Part shown: piece after piece, positions 25,838-35,491 of the stretch
How positions within the stretch are numbered: position 1 is the stretch's first letter
Layout of the letters: each line of letters starts with the position of its first letter
From: Burkholderia sp. 9120
GTDB taxonomy: Bacteria > Pseudomonadota > Gammaproteobacteria > Burkholderiales > Burkholderiaceae
Length of the DNA stretch: 64,000 nt
Reading direction: 5' to 3'
NCBI RefSeq assembly: GCF_000745015.1
Contig: NZ_JQNA01000002.1
Location: 186,001-250,000 of the forward strand
Notes under the pieces: model-generated
Seen by the model: only the letters and a program-made list of their open reading frames with translations
The model's database searches: none
Told to the model about the DNA's origin: nothing
Translations under genes and position numbers: made by a program

Positions 25838-27115
25838 ATGACGACCCTCCCGCAGCAGCATCTCGACGCGCTTATCCCCGCATCGCACGCCGACGGCGAC
25901 CGCGACGCCGCCTTGCAGGCCCGTTTCGCCGACGTCTTCGAACGCATCGCCGCAGGCGCCGTGGCACGCGAGCAGCATCGCGAACTCGCTTATGAAGCCG
26001 TGCAGTGGTTGCGCGAAGCCGGCTTCCCCGCGCTGCGCGTGCCGCAACGTTATGGCGGTGGCGGCGTCACGCTGCCGCAATTCTTCCGTCTGCTGATCAG
26101 TCTCGGTGCAGCCGACTCGAATCTGCCGCAAATTCTGCGGCTCAATTTCGGCTTCATCGAAAACCGTCTCGAAGATAGCGACGAGGCGATCCGCGCGCGT
26201 TGGCTCACCCGCGTGGCGAACGGCGAACTGGTCGGCGCCGCGTTGTCGGAGCGCACGGCGTCGACACACAACTCCGTCACTCTCACCCGCGATCCGCACG
26301 ACAGCCAACGCTGGCGCCTGAACGGCGAGAAGTACTACAGCACCGGTTCGCTGTACGCCGACTGGATCAACGTCAACGCGCACGACGGCGAATACGACGT
26401 CAATCTGATGGTGCGCGGCGACGCGCCAGGGGTGAACCGTATCGACGACTGGGACGGCTTCGGCCAGCGCCTCACCGCGAGTGGCACAACGCGTTTCGAT
26501 AACGTCGAAGTCCCGGAAGAACAGATCCTGCTGCGGCATCGTTTATCGGAACCGCAGCACGATACTTTCCAGATCGCGTTCTATCAGAACGTGCACCTCG
26601 CGACGCTGGCCGGCATTGCCCGTGCCGCGCTGCGCGATGCGATCGCCTTCGCGCGTGCGCATACCCGCACATTCGGCGTGCCCGGCAAATCGAGTCCGCG
26701 CGACAACCCGCTCGTGCAGCGCGTGATCGGCCGGCTGGCGAGCTTGAGCTATTCGGCGGCAAGCCTGGTGAATGCACTTGCGGAAAGTCTGGAACGTGCC
26801 TCGCAGGCACGCGCGGCCGGCCTCGCGACTGAAGCGACCTACATCGCGCTCGACATCGAAGCCTACCAGGCGCAACAGATCGTGATCGCGCAAGTGCTCG
26901 AAGCGACCACGCTGCTGTTCGAAGTAGGCGGCGCGTCGGCGACGAGTGAGCGGCTGCGGCTCGATCGCCATTGGCGCAATGCACGCGTGATCTCGTCGCA
27001 TAACCCGGCGATCCAGCGCGAGCAGGCCATCGGCGCGTTTCATCTGAACGGCACGCCGCCGAGCGAACGCTTCAGCCTGGCGCACAAGAAAGACGCGAAC
27101 CAGTCTGAAGCGTAA
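25838..27115 (+). CDS. Acyl-CoA-dehydrogenase-fold flavin monooxygenase, SfnB/DszC-like
   Basis: From ATG 25838 the protein has 425 residues. Earlier in-frame ATGs (for example 25700 and 25762) add a non-conserved tail. It has the acyl-CoA dehydrogenase fold with R-Y-G-G-G-G near residue 70, L-N-G-E-K-Y-Y-S-T-G-S (~165) and the C-terminal R-H-W-R-N-A-R segment typical of SfnB and DszC, which use reduced flavin to oxidise sulfur compounds. No ribosome binding site is obvious, so the start is uncertain. It diverges from an SsuA-like gene in the sulfur island. The exact substrate is unknown. Confidence 0.8.
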   Translation: MTTLPQQHLDALIPASHADGDRDAALQARFADVFERIAAGAVAREQHRELAYEAVQWLREAGFPALRVPQRYGGGGVTLPQFFRLLISLGAADSNLPQILRLNFGFIENRLEDSDEAIRARWLTRVANGELVGAALSERTASTHNSVTLTRDPHDSQRWRLNGEKYYSTGSLYADWINVNAHDGEYDVNLMVRGDAPGVNRIDDWDGFGQRLTASGTTRFDNVEVPEEQILLRHRLSEPQHDTFQIAFYQNVHLATLAGIARAALRDAIAFARAHTRTFGVPGKSSPRDNPLVQRVIGRLASLSYSAASLVNALAESLERASQARAAGLATEATYIALDIEAYQAQQIVIAQVLEATTLLFEVGGASATSERLRLDRHWRNARVISSHNPAIQREQAIGAFHLNGTPPSERFSLAHKKDANQSEA

Positions 27116-27132
27116 GCCGCCGTCGTTGACGC

Positions 27133-28221
27133 TTACTCCGCCGTCGGAATCCACCCTGCCGTAGCCGCATCGCTCGAACGGAACGCCGGGAATTTCTCAC
27201 CCAGTTCGGCAATCGTTCGGATGTTGTTCTTCACCAGGTCGTCGCGCGTGATTAGCGTCGGCTTGACGACGATCCGATGCGCGGGCTCCTGCCCCGCCAG
27301 CAACAACGCAGCGGCACGCACCGACACCGCGCCGACCACCGCCGGATTGGTCGCCGCCGTCGCGACCCAGGCGCTGTTCGGCGCGCGGATCGCTTCGATG
27401 TCGGAGGTCGAGATGTCGGCGCTGTAAATGCGCAATTTCGACGACAGGTTCGCTTCGTCCGCGGCAAGCTTCGCGCCGCGCGCGAACTCGTCATAAGGCG
27501 CGAACACCACGCGAATGTCAGGATGCGCGCGATACGCAGCGGCCGCCTGATTCGCCACCGATTGCGCGATCGGATTGTCAACCGTGCCCCAGCGCGCTTT
27601 TTCCTGCACCTTCGGATGCGCGGCCTTGAAGTCGCGCCACACCGCGTCGCGCCGGTCGAGCGGCGCGAAGCCGGCCACGTAGACATAGCCGGCGGCGAAG
27701 CCGTCGCCATTGTCCTTGACGGCCTGATCGAGCAGCAGCGACGCCAGATCGCGATCGCTCTGTTCGATCTGCGGCACTTTCGGATTGCCGAGATCGACGT
27801 CGAACGCGACGACCTTGATGCCCTTGTCCAATGCGCGCTGCACGACGTCCTTCAGCGACTCGGGCAAGCCGTGATTCACGATGATCGCCGACACGCCCAG
27901 GCTGATCGCCTGCTGGATCTGTTCGCGCTGTTCGGCGGCATCCTGCCGGCCTTCGTAAATGCGCAGATCGATGCCGAGCGCTTTCGCCTGCTTCTGCGCG
28001 CCGGCTTCATAGGCCTGGAAGAAATCGCCCGTGGACAGATAGTTGACGAGCGCAACCTTCACGCCGCCTTTGTCGAACGGCGCGGGCGCGCCCTTGAGCG
28101 GCGCGGCCTGCGCGGTGGTGGTAACGGCAACGGCGGCACTCGCCGCGACCGTAGCCGCCAGAACAGCGAGCGTAGCCAACTTGAGTTTCACATTCAGCCT
28201 GCGACGAAGCAACGATCTCAT
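27133..28221 (-). CDS. CUT2-type periplasmic binding protein (RbsB-like) of the sulfur-island importer
   Basis: ATG 28221 follows GGAG. The 362-residue product has a signal peptide ending in A-Q-A-A (~38-41). The mature part is a Peripla_BP_4 family binding protein (Q-A-I-S-L-G-V-S-A-I-I-V-N, F-D-V-D-L-G-N-P). This family normally binds sugars or autoinducer-2. It closes an operon with a CUT2 ATPase and permease and two flavin C-S monooxygenases, so its ligand may be a sulfur-containing sugar or related organosulfur compound (inference). Confidence 0.8.
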   Translation of the reverse strand: MRSLLRRRLNVKLKLATLAVLAATVAASAAVAVTTTAQAAPLKGAPAPFDKGGVKVALVNYLSTGDFFQAYEAGAQKQAKALGIDLRIYEGRQDAAEQREQIQQAISLGVSAIIVNHGLPESLKDVVQRALDKGIKVVAFDVDLGNPKVPQIEQSDRDLASLLLDQAVKDNGDGFAAGYVYVAGFAPLDRRDAVWRDFKAAHPKVQEKARWGTVDNPIAQSVANQAAAAYRAHPDIRVVFAPYDEFARGAKLAADEANLSSKLRIYSADISTSDIEAIRAPNSAWVATAATNPAVVGAVSVRAAALLLAGQEPAHRIVVKPTLITRDDLVKNNIRTIAELGEKFPAFRSSDAATAGWIPTAE

Positions 28222-28271
28222 CAATGATCTCCAACCGGTTAAGCGACGTTTTATTTGTGAACGAGCCGATG

Positions 28272-29654
28272 CTAGCCGGCATGCGCAGGCGTTCGCACGC
28301 GATAGGCCGCGCCCGGATGCGGTTCGGCGAGCCGTGGCCCCTTGCCATGCAGTTTTTCGCGCAGCGAGCCGCTGGCGTAATCCGTCTTGTAGACACCGCG
28401 CCGCTGCAATTCCGGCACGACCAGATCGACGAAGTCCGTAAAGCTCTCGTGCGTCAACGCATAGGCGAGATTGAAACCATCCACGTCGGTCTCCTCGACC
28501 CACGACTGCAATTCGTCGGCGATCTCCTGCGGGCTGCCCACCGAGAGCGGCCCGAGTCCGCCAATGCCGCCCCACCTGGCGATCTCGCGCACGGTCCAAA
28601 CCCGCGTGGGGTCCGCGCTGGAGAGCGCCTCCACCGCCGACTGCACCGCATTGCTCTCGACATAGCGCAACGGCTCGTCGAGGTCGTACTTCGACAGATC
28701 GATGCCGGTCCAGCCGGACATCAGCGCGAGCGCGCCTTCGTCGCTGGTATAGCGGCGATAGTCGGCGTGTTTCGCGTGCGCTTCCGCCGAAGTCTTGCCG
28801 GTGATCACGGTGTGCAGGTTAAAAATCAGCACGTCGTGCGGATCGCGGCCGAACGACTTCACACGGGCGCGGATATCGGCGACGAAGCTTTTCAGAATCG
28901 TGCGCGACGGCGCGGCGATAAAGATGCACTCGGCGTGCTGCGCGGCGAAATCCTTGCCGCGTTTGGACGCGCCGGCCTGATAAAGCACCGGCGTGCGCTG
29001 CGGCGACGGCTCGCAGAGATGAATGCCGGGTACGTCGAAAAACGGCCCGCGATGATTGATCGGATGCACCTTCGACGGCTCGGTGAACACGTGCCGCGCG
29101 GTATCGCGCACGACCGCATCGTCTTCCCACGAGGCTTCCCACAGCTTGTAGCAGACTTCCAGGTAATCTTCGGCAAGCGCATAGCGATCGTCGTGACTGG
29201 CTTGCGCCGGCAGACCGATATTGCGCGCGGCGCTATCCAGGTACGACGTGACGATATTCCAGCCGACCCGGCCGTTGGTCAGATGATCGAGCGTCGACAT
29301 GCGTCGCGCGAACGGATACGGATGCTCATACGACAGCGAACAGGTCACGCCGAAGCCGAGATGCTCGGTCACGTTCGCCATCGCCGAGACCAGCAGGATC
29401 GGATCGTTGACCGGCACTTGCGCGGCCTGGCGGATCGCGGCGTCGCCATTGCCGTTGAAGACGTCGTAAATGCCCAGCACGTCGGCGATAAACAGGCCGT
29501 CGAACTTGCCGCGTTCAAGCAGCTTCGCGAGGTCGGTCCAATAGTCGAGTTGCCGGTAACGCCACGACATGTCGCGTGGATGCGCCCATAAGCCCGGCGA
29601 CTGATGGCCCACGCAGTTCATGTCGAACGCGTTGAGGCGGATTTCTCTGGCCAT
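28272..29654 (-). CDS. LLM-class flavin monooxygenase, DszA/NtaA/SnaA-like
   Basis: The 460-residue protein shows bacterial-luciferase-like motifs of the DszA/NtaA group: L-N-A-F-D-M-N near the start, W-R-Y-R-Q-L-D-Y-W, V-G-W-N-I-V-T-S-Y (~135) and Y-Q-A-G-A-S-K-R-G-K (~230). Such enzymes use FMNH2 and O2 to break C-S or C-N bonds, for example dibenzothiophene sulfone or nitrilotriacetate. Operon neighbours are SfnB and a CUT2 importer. No flavin reductase is seen in the window, so reduced flavin must come from elsewhere. Confidence 0.83.
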   Translation of the reverse strand: MAREIRLNAFDMNCVGHQSPGLWAHPRDMSWRYRQLDYWTDLAKLLERGKFDGLFIADVLGIYDVFNGNGDAAIRQAAQVPVNDPILLVSAMANVTEHLGFGVTCSLSYEHPYPFARRMSTLDHLTNGRVGWNIVTSYLDSAARNIGLPAQASHDDRYALAEDYLEVCYKLWEASWEDDAVVRDTARHVFTEPSKVHPINHRGPFFDVPGIHLCEPSPQRTPVLYQAGASKRGKDFAAQHAECIFIAAPSRTILKSFVADIRARVKSFGRDPHDVLIFNLHTVITGKTSAEAHAKHADYRRYTSDEGALALMSGWTGIDLSKYDLDEPLRYVESNAVQSAVEALSSADPTRVWTVREIARWGGIGGLGPLSVGSPQEIADELQSWVEETDVDGFNLAYALTHESFTDFVDLVVPELQRRGVYKTDYASGSLREKLHGKGPRLAEPHPGAAYRVRTPAHAG

Positions 29655-29691
29655 GATGGTGTGTGTTTGAAGGTGTGACGTGGGAACCGCG

Positions 29692-30930
29692 TCAATTCCA
29701 CGGATGGCGCGCCGGCTTGACGCCGTTCAGGTAGTAGTTGCCGACGAGGTGGTACTTCCACCGCACGGGGTCGTGCAACGTGTGGACGCGGGCGTTACGC
29801 CAATGGCGGTCGAGATTGTGTTCGGCGAGCGTCGATTGGGTGCCGGCCAGTTCGAACAGTTTTTCACCGGCGAGCAGCGCGACTTCCGTGGTCAATACTT
29901 TGGCTTCGCCGACCGCGACCGAAGCGCGCGCCACGTCGTCCTCGCTCGTTTCAGCTTGCGCGGCGATTACGTCGATCACGCGCGCGGCCCGTTCGAGCAA
30001 GGCCTCGGCGGCGTGCAGTTGAATATGCAGATGGCCGATCTCGCGCACGGTCAGCGGATCGTCGCTGGCGCGCTCGACGCCGCTGTCGATCCATGGCCGC
30101 GAGCGCGAACGCACGAACGTGAGCGTATCGTCGAGCGCGGCTTTTGCGATGCCGGCGTCGATAGCGGCCTGGATGATCTGCGAGACCGGCCCGTTGAGCG
30201 TCGGGAAATCGGACACGCGGTGCGCCGGCAACACATGCGAAGCCGGCACGCGCACGTGGTCCAGCACCACCGTGCCGCTGGCCGTGGTGCGTTGACCGAA
30301 ACCCGACCAGTCGTCGATCACGGTCAGTCCCGGCGTGCCCTTCGGAATGTAGGCGAGCCAGCCTTTGCGTTCGGCGTCGAGCCCCAGCACCGGGACGAAA
30401 TCGGCGAATAACGCACCGGTCGAATAAAACTTGGTGCCCTGCACGACGTAATCGTCGCCGTCGCGCGTTACGCTGGTTTTCAGGTCGAGTACGTTCTTCG
30501 TGCCCTTCTCCGAAAAGCCGTTGCCGAAGCGCTTGCCGTTCAACACCTGCGCGAAAAAGTACTGCTTCTGCGCTTCCGATCCGGTCAGCGCGATCACATC
30601 GACCAGACCGAAATGATTCTGCGGTAGCTGTCCGAGCGACGGATCCGCTGCCGCAACGATCTTCACGACCTCGGTCAGCGTGACGAACGACACGCCCGCT
30701 CCGCCATAGGCTTTCGGCACCGTGATTGCCCATAACCCCGATTGCGAGAACCAGTCGATCTCTTCGTGCGGCAAGCGGCGTTCGCTATCGCGTGTGGCCG
30801 CGCCTTGCGCGAGCCGAACGGCGAGTTCATGCGCGACCGCGATCGCCTGCGCGTCGTCGGCGATGATACGCACCGCCTGCCGGTTCACGTCGAGCGTGTT
30901 CGATGATGCCGCTTCGTCAACCTCTGCCAT
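29692..30930 (-). CDS. sfnB: SfnB-family sulfur-acquisition oxidoreductase
   Basis: ATG 30930 follows GGAG. The 412-residue protein has the acyl-CoA dehydrogenase fold with A-Y-G-G-A-G-V-S (~75), G-F-S-E-K-G-T-K-N, G-T-K-F-Y-S-T-G-A (~165) and H-N-L-D-R-H-W-R-N-A-R (~380), all characteristic of SfnB. SfnB-type enzymes are linked to dimethyl sulfone and related sulfur-source use. The gene is 38 bp upstream of the DszA-like gene, so the two are probably co-expressed and may act in sequence on one substrate. Confidence 0.86.
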   Translation of the reverse strand: MAEVDEAASSNTLDVNRQAVRIIADDAQAIAVAHELAVRLAQGAATRDSERRLPHEEIDWFSQSGLWAITVPKAYGGAGVSFVTLTEVVKIVAAADPSLGQLPQNHFGLVDVIALTGSEAQKQYFFAQVLNGKRFGNGFSEKGTKNVLDLKTSVTRDGDDYVVQGTKFYSTGALFADFVPVLGLDAERKGWLAYIPKGTPGLTVIDDWSGFGQRTTASGTVVLDHVRVPASHVLPAHRVSDFPTLNGPVSQIIQAAIDAGIAKAALDDTLTFVRSRSRPWIDSGVERASDDPLTVREIGHLHIQLHAAEALLERAARVIDVIAAQAETSEDDVARASVAVGEAKVLTTEVALLAGEKLFELAGTQSTLAEHNLDRHWRNARVHTLHDPVRWKYHLVGNYYLNGVKPARHPWN

Positions 30931-31053
30931 GGGAGTCTCCGTTTGAATGACCGTTCGCTCAATCTATCAGCGGGCGTCGCGGGCGCAAACTGAACGATTC
31001 GGCAATCGATATTCCTTCGGATGGCAAACGGTTCGCGCAGCGCGCCGCGCTAC

Positions 31054-32118
31054 TCACACACGCGAGTCGCTGCGCCGCCCGACGCTGAAGGTGAACGCCA
31101 GCGCGAGCACCAGCAGCACGCCCTTGATGAAATCCTGCATGTAATACGGCGCGTTCAGCATGGTCAACCCATTGAGCAACACGCCGACGAACACCGCGCC
31201 GACCACGGTGCCGAACACGTTGGGCCGTTTTGCGCCCCACACCGCGTAGCCCATCAACGCGGCGGCGACCGCATCGAGCAGCAGCGAGTGACCCGCGCTC
31301 ACGTCGCCTCGTCCCACGCGCGCGGCGATCAGCACGCCGCCCAACGACGCAATCGCACCTGACGCGACATAGGCCGCGATCCGGTAGCGCGCGGTCGGTG
31401 CGCCCGCCAGCCGTGCCGCCGTTTCATTGCCGCCGATCGCATAGATCACGCGGCCCCAACGCGTCGTTTCCATTGCGATGCAGGCCAGCACCGTGACGGC
31501 GACGAGAATCAGCACCGGCAGCGGCACCACGTCGAAAACACGTAGACGGCCGAGCGCCAGAAACGCATCGGAGAACACCCCGCTCGCCTCCGTGCCGTCG
31601 GGCAGCACGGTGCCGGTGGCGAGCGAGCGGCCGCCGGTCGGAATCAGTTGCAGACCGGCTAACAGAAAGAGCGTGCCGAGCGTCGCCAGTTGATCCGGCA
31701 CGCGCAGCCGCGTGATCAGCAGGCCGTTGAACAGCCCGGCCGCGACGCCGAGCGCCACGCAGGCGGCAACCGCACCGAGCGCGCTGCCGTGCCAGACGAT
31801 CAGCACGTAGCTGGCCGCCATCTGTGCGGACGCGGCCACGCTGCCCACCGACAGATCGAAGCCGCCCGCCGCCAGCGTGATCGTCACGCCAATCCCGAGC
31901 AACGCGACGATCGATACCGCTTGCAGAATACTGAACAGGTTATCGAGGTTCAGAAACGCGGGTTCCTTGATGGCAAACACGGCGATCAGCAAAGCGAGCA
32001 CGAGCAGAATGCCGGTGCGCTCCAACTGATCGCGCAAACCACGTAAGCCGCGCAACGTGGGACGTGCGTGTCGGCCGGCCGACGTATCGCCGGCAAGAGA
32101 AGGAGTGGCGGGTTTCAT
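31054..32118 (-). CDS. CUT2 ABC transporter permease (RbsC-like)
   Basis: The 354-residue membrane protein has the RbsC-type pattern with G-F-D-L-S-V-G-S-V (~100) and G-G-N-E-T-A-A-R-L-A-G (~230), and eight to ten hydrophobic helices. Its start overlaps the ATPase stop by 4 bp (ATGA), so translation is coupled. It forms the membrane part of the importer whose binding protein is encoded at the end of the operon. Confidence 0.88.
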   Translation of the reverse strand: MKPATPSLAGDTSAGRHARPTLRGLRGLRDQLERTGILLVLALLIAVFAIKEPAFLNLDNLFSILQAVSIVALLGIGVTITLAAGGFDLSVGSVAASAQMAASYVLIVWHGSALGAVAACVALGVAAGLFNGLLITRLRVPDQLATLGTLFLLAGLQLIPTGGRSLATGTVLPDGTEASGVFSDAFLALGRLRVFDVVPLPVLILVAVTVLACIAMETTRWGRVIYAIGGNETAARLAGAPTARYRIAAYVASGAIASLGGVLIAARVGRGDVSAGHSLLLDAVAAALMGYAVWGAKRPNVFGTVVGAVFVGVLLNGLTMLNAPYYMQDFIKGVLLVLALAFTFSVGRRSDSRV

Positions 32119-33641
32119 GACTGAACCTGGGGGCTGAGTTCGTGAGTGGGTGAGCGTTGGAGCGTCGCGCGATCGAACCAGACGACGCGATCGGCAATCT
32201 CCAGCGCTTCTTCAAGATCGCTGACGAAAACGAGGGTCGCGCGTTCGGGCGCGTGCCGCCGCAAGGTATCGACGATATCGGCGCGTGCGCCGGCGTCGAC
32301 GCCTTGAAACGGTTCGTCGAGCAGTAAGAGCCGCGCGGGTTCGACATGCCAGCGCGCGAGCACGACTTTCTGCTGATTGCCGCCGGAGAGCCGCGTCAAA
32401 CGATCGTCGGGACCGGTGCAGCGAATGCCGAAGGTCTTGATTGCTTCGCTCGCAGCAGCGCGCTCGGCCGCTTCGTGCACCACGCCGCGCCGGAACCAGC
32501 GCGACAGGAACGGAAAACTGAGCGTGCCCGCAATCGATGCGAACGGCACGCTGTCGGGAAACAGCGAACTGCGCCAGCGATCCTCGCCTGCGAGAAAGAC
32601 TCCGGCGCGAATTGCGTCGGCCGGAGAGCGCGGACGCCAGGGTTTGCCGTCGAACGTCATCCGACCGCCGCTGGCATGTGCCGCGCCAAAGATCGTCCGC
32701 GCAAGCCGCGATTTTCCGCCGCCGACTGGACCCGCAATCGCCAAGATCTCGCCGCGCTGAACGTCGAGGTCGAAGGGCAGACTGGTCGGCGTCAACTGAA
32801 GATCGCGCGCGCTAAAGCACGCTTCGAGCGACGCCGCGTGGTGTGCCGTTTGGGTTCGCGCGGGCGGCAGCGGCCGCCCGATCATCGTCTCCACGGCGGC
32901 ATCGAAATCGATCGGCGCTTGCAGGTCGGCGACGAGACGTCCGTCGCGCACAATCGCCACGCGGTCCGCCACGCGCCGCAAGTCGCCGAGCCGATGCGAC
33001 ACCAGCAGGATCGCGACGCCTTCGTCGCGCAACGGCGCGAGCCGTGCGAAGAGACGGTCGGCTTCGGCGGCGGACAGGCTGGCGGTGGGTTCGTCGAGTA
33101 TCAGCAGTTTGGGACGCGACGCCAACGCGCGCGCCAGCGTCACGAGTTGCTGACTCGCGAGCGACAGCGAGTCGAGCGGCGCGGCCAGATCGACGTCCAG
33201 TCCGACCCGTTCGGCCAGCGGTCGCGCCGCCTCACGACGTGCCGCCGGCGGCACGCGCCAGGGCGAGCCCGGATCGCACAAACGGTCGAGCAACAGGTTG
33301 TCCGCGATCGACAGCGACGGCACGACCGCATCCGCAATCGACTGATGCACGGTGGCAATGCCGAGTTGCTTCGCCGCCTGGGGCGAAGCCGGTCGATAAG
33401 CTTGCCCGGCCAGCGTCAACGTGCCGGCATCCGGCGCGTAAACGCCGCTCAGAATCTTGACGAGCGTCGACTTGCCCGCACCGTTGGCGCCCATCAACGC
33501 GACGACTTCGCCGGCGTGAATCGACAGATCGAGGTTCGATAACGCGAGCGTCGCGCCGAACTGTTTCGTGAGTCCCGAGGCCGTCAACACCGGCTCACCC
33601 GCGCCTTCGTGCCGCGCTCGCGACCCGTTCTGCCCGTTCAT
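32115..33641 (-). CDS. CUT2 ABC transporter ATPase with tandem nucleotide-binding domains (RbsA-like)
   Basis: The start at ATG 33641 follows AGGA and gives 508 residues. The first domain has G-A-N-G-A-G-K-S-T-L and I-L-D-E-P-T-A-S-L-S. The second has G-P-V-G-G-G-K-S-R, a degenerate Walker A as is usual in RbsA, plus L-S-G-G-N-Q-Q-K and L-L-D-E-P-F-Q-G-V-D. It is the first gene of the CUT2-SfnB-DszA operon. The promoter lies in 33642-33807. Confidence 0.88.
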   Translation of the reverse strand: MNGQNGSRARHEGAGEPVLTASGLTKQFGATLALSNLDLSIHAGEVVALMGANGAGKSTLVKILSGVYAPDAGTLTLAGQAYRPASPQAAKQLGIATVHQSIADAVVPSLSIADNLLLDRLCDPGSPWRVPPAARREAARPLAERVGLDVDLAAPLDSLSLASQQLVTLARALASRPKLLILDEPTASLSAAEADRLFARLAPLRDEGVAILLVSHRLGDLRRVADRVAIVRDGRLVADLQAPIDFDAAVETMIGRPLPPARTQTAHHAASLEACFSARDLQLTPTSLPFDLDVQRGEILAIAGPVGGGKSRLARTIFGAAHASGGRMTFDGKPWRPRSPADAIRAGVFLAGEDRWRSSLFPDSVPFASIAGTLSFPFLSRWFRRGVVHEAAERAAASEAIKTFGIRCTGPDDRLTRLSGGNQQKVVLARWHVEPARLLLLDEPFQGVDAGARADIVDTLRRHAPERATLVFVSDLEEALEIADRVVWFDRATLQRSPTHELSPQVQS

Positions 33642-33807
33642 ACGTATCCTGATTGTGATAGGCATGACGGATACTAAAGCGCTTCAAAAGGAAGGGAAAA
33701 CAAGCAAAAGTGATTAGCTTTGCAGCGATCGGACGCACGCCATAGCGCGCTCGCGTCACGCCCTCGCATCATTGAGCCGCCGCCGGTTCTTCCGCTTTAG
33801 TCCGCGA

Positions 33808-33821
33808 TTGATCCACATCAA
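33808..33821 (+). promoter_or_regulatory. FNR/ANR-type box upstream of gadB
   Basis: TTGATCCACATCAA matches TTGAT-N4-ATCAA exactly. Its centre is 123 bp before the gadB ATG. A TACTCT hexamer at 33843-33848 is placed like a -10 element for a class II FNR promoter. Confidence 0.7.
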
Positions 33822-33937
33822 CGGCGCATTTCGAATCCTCTCTACTCTTGGCGACGCATGACTCGCACTGCCGCCCGGCTCGCACGCCCATGAGCCCGAT
33901 CCCCGCGGCAGGCCATTCCACGGAAAGGGAGAGCTGT

Positions 33938-35374
33938 ATGGCATTGCATCAAACGGTTGAAACGCACGACGAAGCGATCGAAGACGTCTACTCGGCCAGT
34001 TCCTCGCAGCGGCGTTTGCCGAAATTCCGGCTTCCCGAGCATTCGACGGCGCCCTCCGCCGCCTACAACCTGGTCCGCGACGAGTTGCTGCTGGACGGCA
34101 ATTCGCGGCAGAACCTCGCGACCTTCTGCACGACATGGGTCGAGCCCGAAGTCCAGAAGCTGATGGCGGACGCGGTCGACAAGAACATGATCGACAAGGA
34201 CGAGTATCCGCAAACCGCCGAGATCGAAAACCGCTGCGTACACATGATCGCCGACCTCTGGCACGCGCCGAAGTCGTGGGACACCATCGGCTGCTCGACC
34301 ACCGGTTCGAGCGAAGCGTCGATGCTCGGCGGCCTCGCGCTGAAATGGCGCTGGAAGAAAAAGCGCGAAGCGGCGGGCCTGTCGACCGACAAACCGAACT
34401 TCGTCTGCGGCCCGGTGCAGATCTGCTGGAAGAAATTCGCCCGCTACTTCGACGTGGAGATTCGCGAAGTGCCGCTGCGCGACGGCGCGCTCGGTCTGCA
34501 GCCGCACGACCTGCGCGAGTTCTGCGATGAAAACACCATCGGCGTGGTCGCCACGCTGGGCGTCACGTTTACCGGCATCTACGAACCGGTCGCGGCGCTG
34601 GCGCGCGAACTGGACGCCATGCAGCGCGATATCGGCCTCGATATTCCGATTCACGTCGACGCGGCGAGCGGCGGCTTCGTCGCGCCGTTCATTCAGCGCG
34701 AGCTCGATTGGGACTTCACGATCGACCGCGTCAAGTCGATCAACGCATCCGGCCACAAATACGGCCTCGCGCCGCTCGGCGTGGGTTGGGTGGTCTGGCG
34801 TTCGAAAGCCGATCTGCCGGAAGACCTGATCTTCTACGTCGACTATCTCGGCGGCAACATGGCGACCTTCGCGCTGAATTTCAGCCGGCCGGGCGGTGAG
34901 ATCATCGCGCAGTACTACAACTTCCTGCGGCTGGGCCGCGAAGGCTATACGCGTATCCAGCAGGCCTGCTCGGACACCGCGCAATGGCTCGCCGCGGAGA
35001 TCGCGAAGATCGGCCCGCTGGAACTCGTCTACGACGGCAAGGACGGACTCCCCGCCGTCTGCTACAAGCTCAAGGACGGCGAAACGCACGGCTTCACGCT
35101 GTACGACCTGTCCGAACGGGTGCGGATGCGCGGCTGGCAGATCGCCTCCTATCCGCTGCCCGCCGATCGTCAGCAGGTGGTCGTGCAACGCGTGCTGATC
35201 CGCCACGGCGTGAGCCGCGATCTGATCGGTCTGCTGCTCGACGACCTGCGGCGCGGCATCGACTACTTGCGGCAGAACCCCGTGCCGAATTCCGACGCCG
35301 GGCCGACCTTCAGTCACGGCGCGCACGTCGTCCCGCTGAAGGTGCCGCTGAACGTGCCGCTGAAAAACGCCTGA
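33938..35374 (+). CDS. gadB: Glutamate decarboxylase
   Basis: ATG 33938 follows GGGAG and gives 478 residues, against 466 for E. coli GadB. PLP-binding Lys274 lies in [18 protein letters not shown] (239-248) and C-S-T-T-G-S-S-E-A (119-127) complete the active site. It converts glutamate to GABA and consumes a proton, a cytoplasmic acid-resistance reaction. An AspT-family exchanger gene follows, which would export the product. A perfect FNR box upstream suggests low-oxygen induction. The C-terminus ends in a short V-P-L-K / V-P-L-N repeat absent from E. coli GadB. Confidence 0.92.
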   Translation: MALHQTVETHDEAIEDVYSASSSQRRLPKFRLPEHSTAPSAAYNLVRDELLLDGNSRQNLATFCTTWVEPEVQKLMADAVDKNMIDKDEYPQTAEIENRCVHMIADLWHAPKSWDTIGCSTTGSSEASMLGGLALKWRWKKKREAAGLSTDKPNFVCGPVQICWKKFARYFDVEIREVPLRDGALGLQPHDLREFCDENTIGVVATLGVTFTGIYEPVAALARELDAMQRDIGLDIPIHVDAASGGFVAPFIQRELDWDFTIDRVKSINASGHKYGLAPLGVGWVVWRSKADLPEDLIFYVDYLGGNMATFALNFSRPGGEIIAQYYNFLRLGREGYTRIQQACSDTAQWLAAEIAKIGPLELVYDGKDGLPAVCYKLKDGETHGFTLYDLSERVRMRGWQIASYPLPADRQQVVVQRVLIRHGVSRDLIGLLLDDLRRGIDYLRQNPVPNSDAGPTFSHGAHVVPLKVPLNVPLKNA

Positions 35375-35428
35375 ACAAGGGCCTAACGACGGCCGGGCGT
35401 CACCGCCCACGCCCGCACCCTTACCTTG

Positions 35429-35466
35429 CGCCGCGACGCCCGCCCTGGGCGCACCGCGGCGTTTTT
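35429..35466 (+). terminator. Rho-independent terminator or attenuator between gadB and the exchanger gene
   Basis: CGCCGCG (35429-35435) pairs with CGCGGCG (35455-35461), with an inner CGCCC/GGGCG stem, followed by TTTTT (35462-35466). It lies 26 nt before the exchanger ATG, so it probably reduces read-through from gadB. Confidence 0.7.
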
Positions 35467-35491
35467 CCCTGTGCACGGATCGCGAGGCAAG

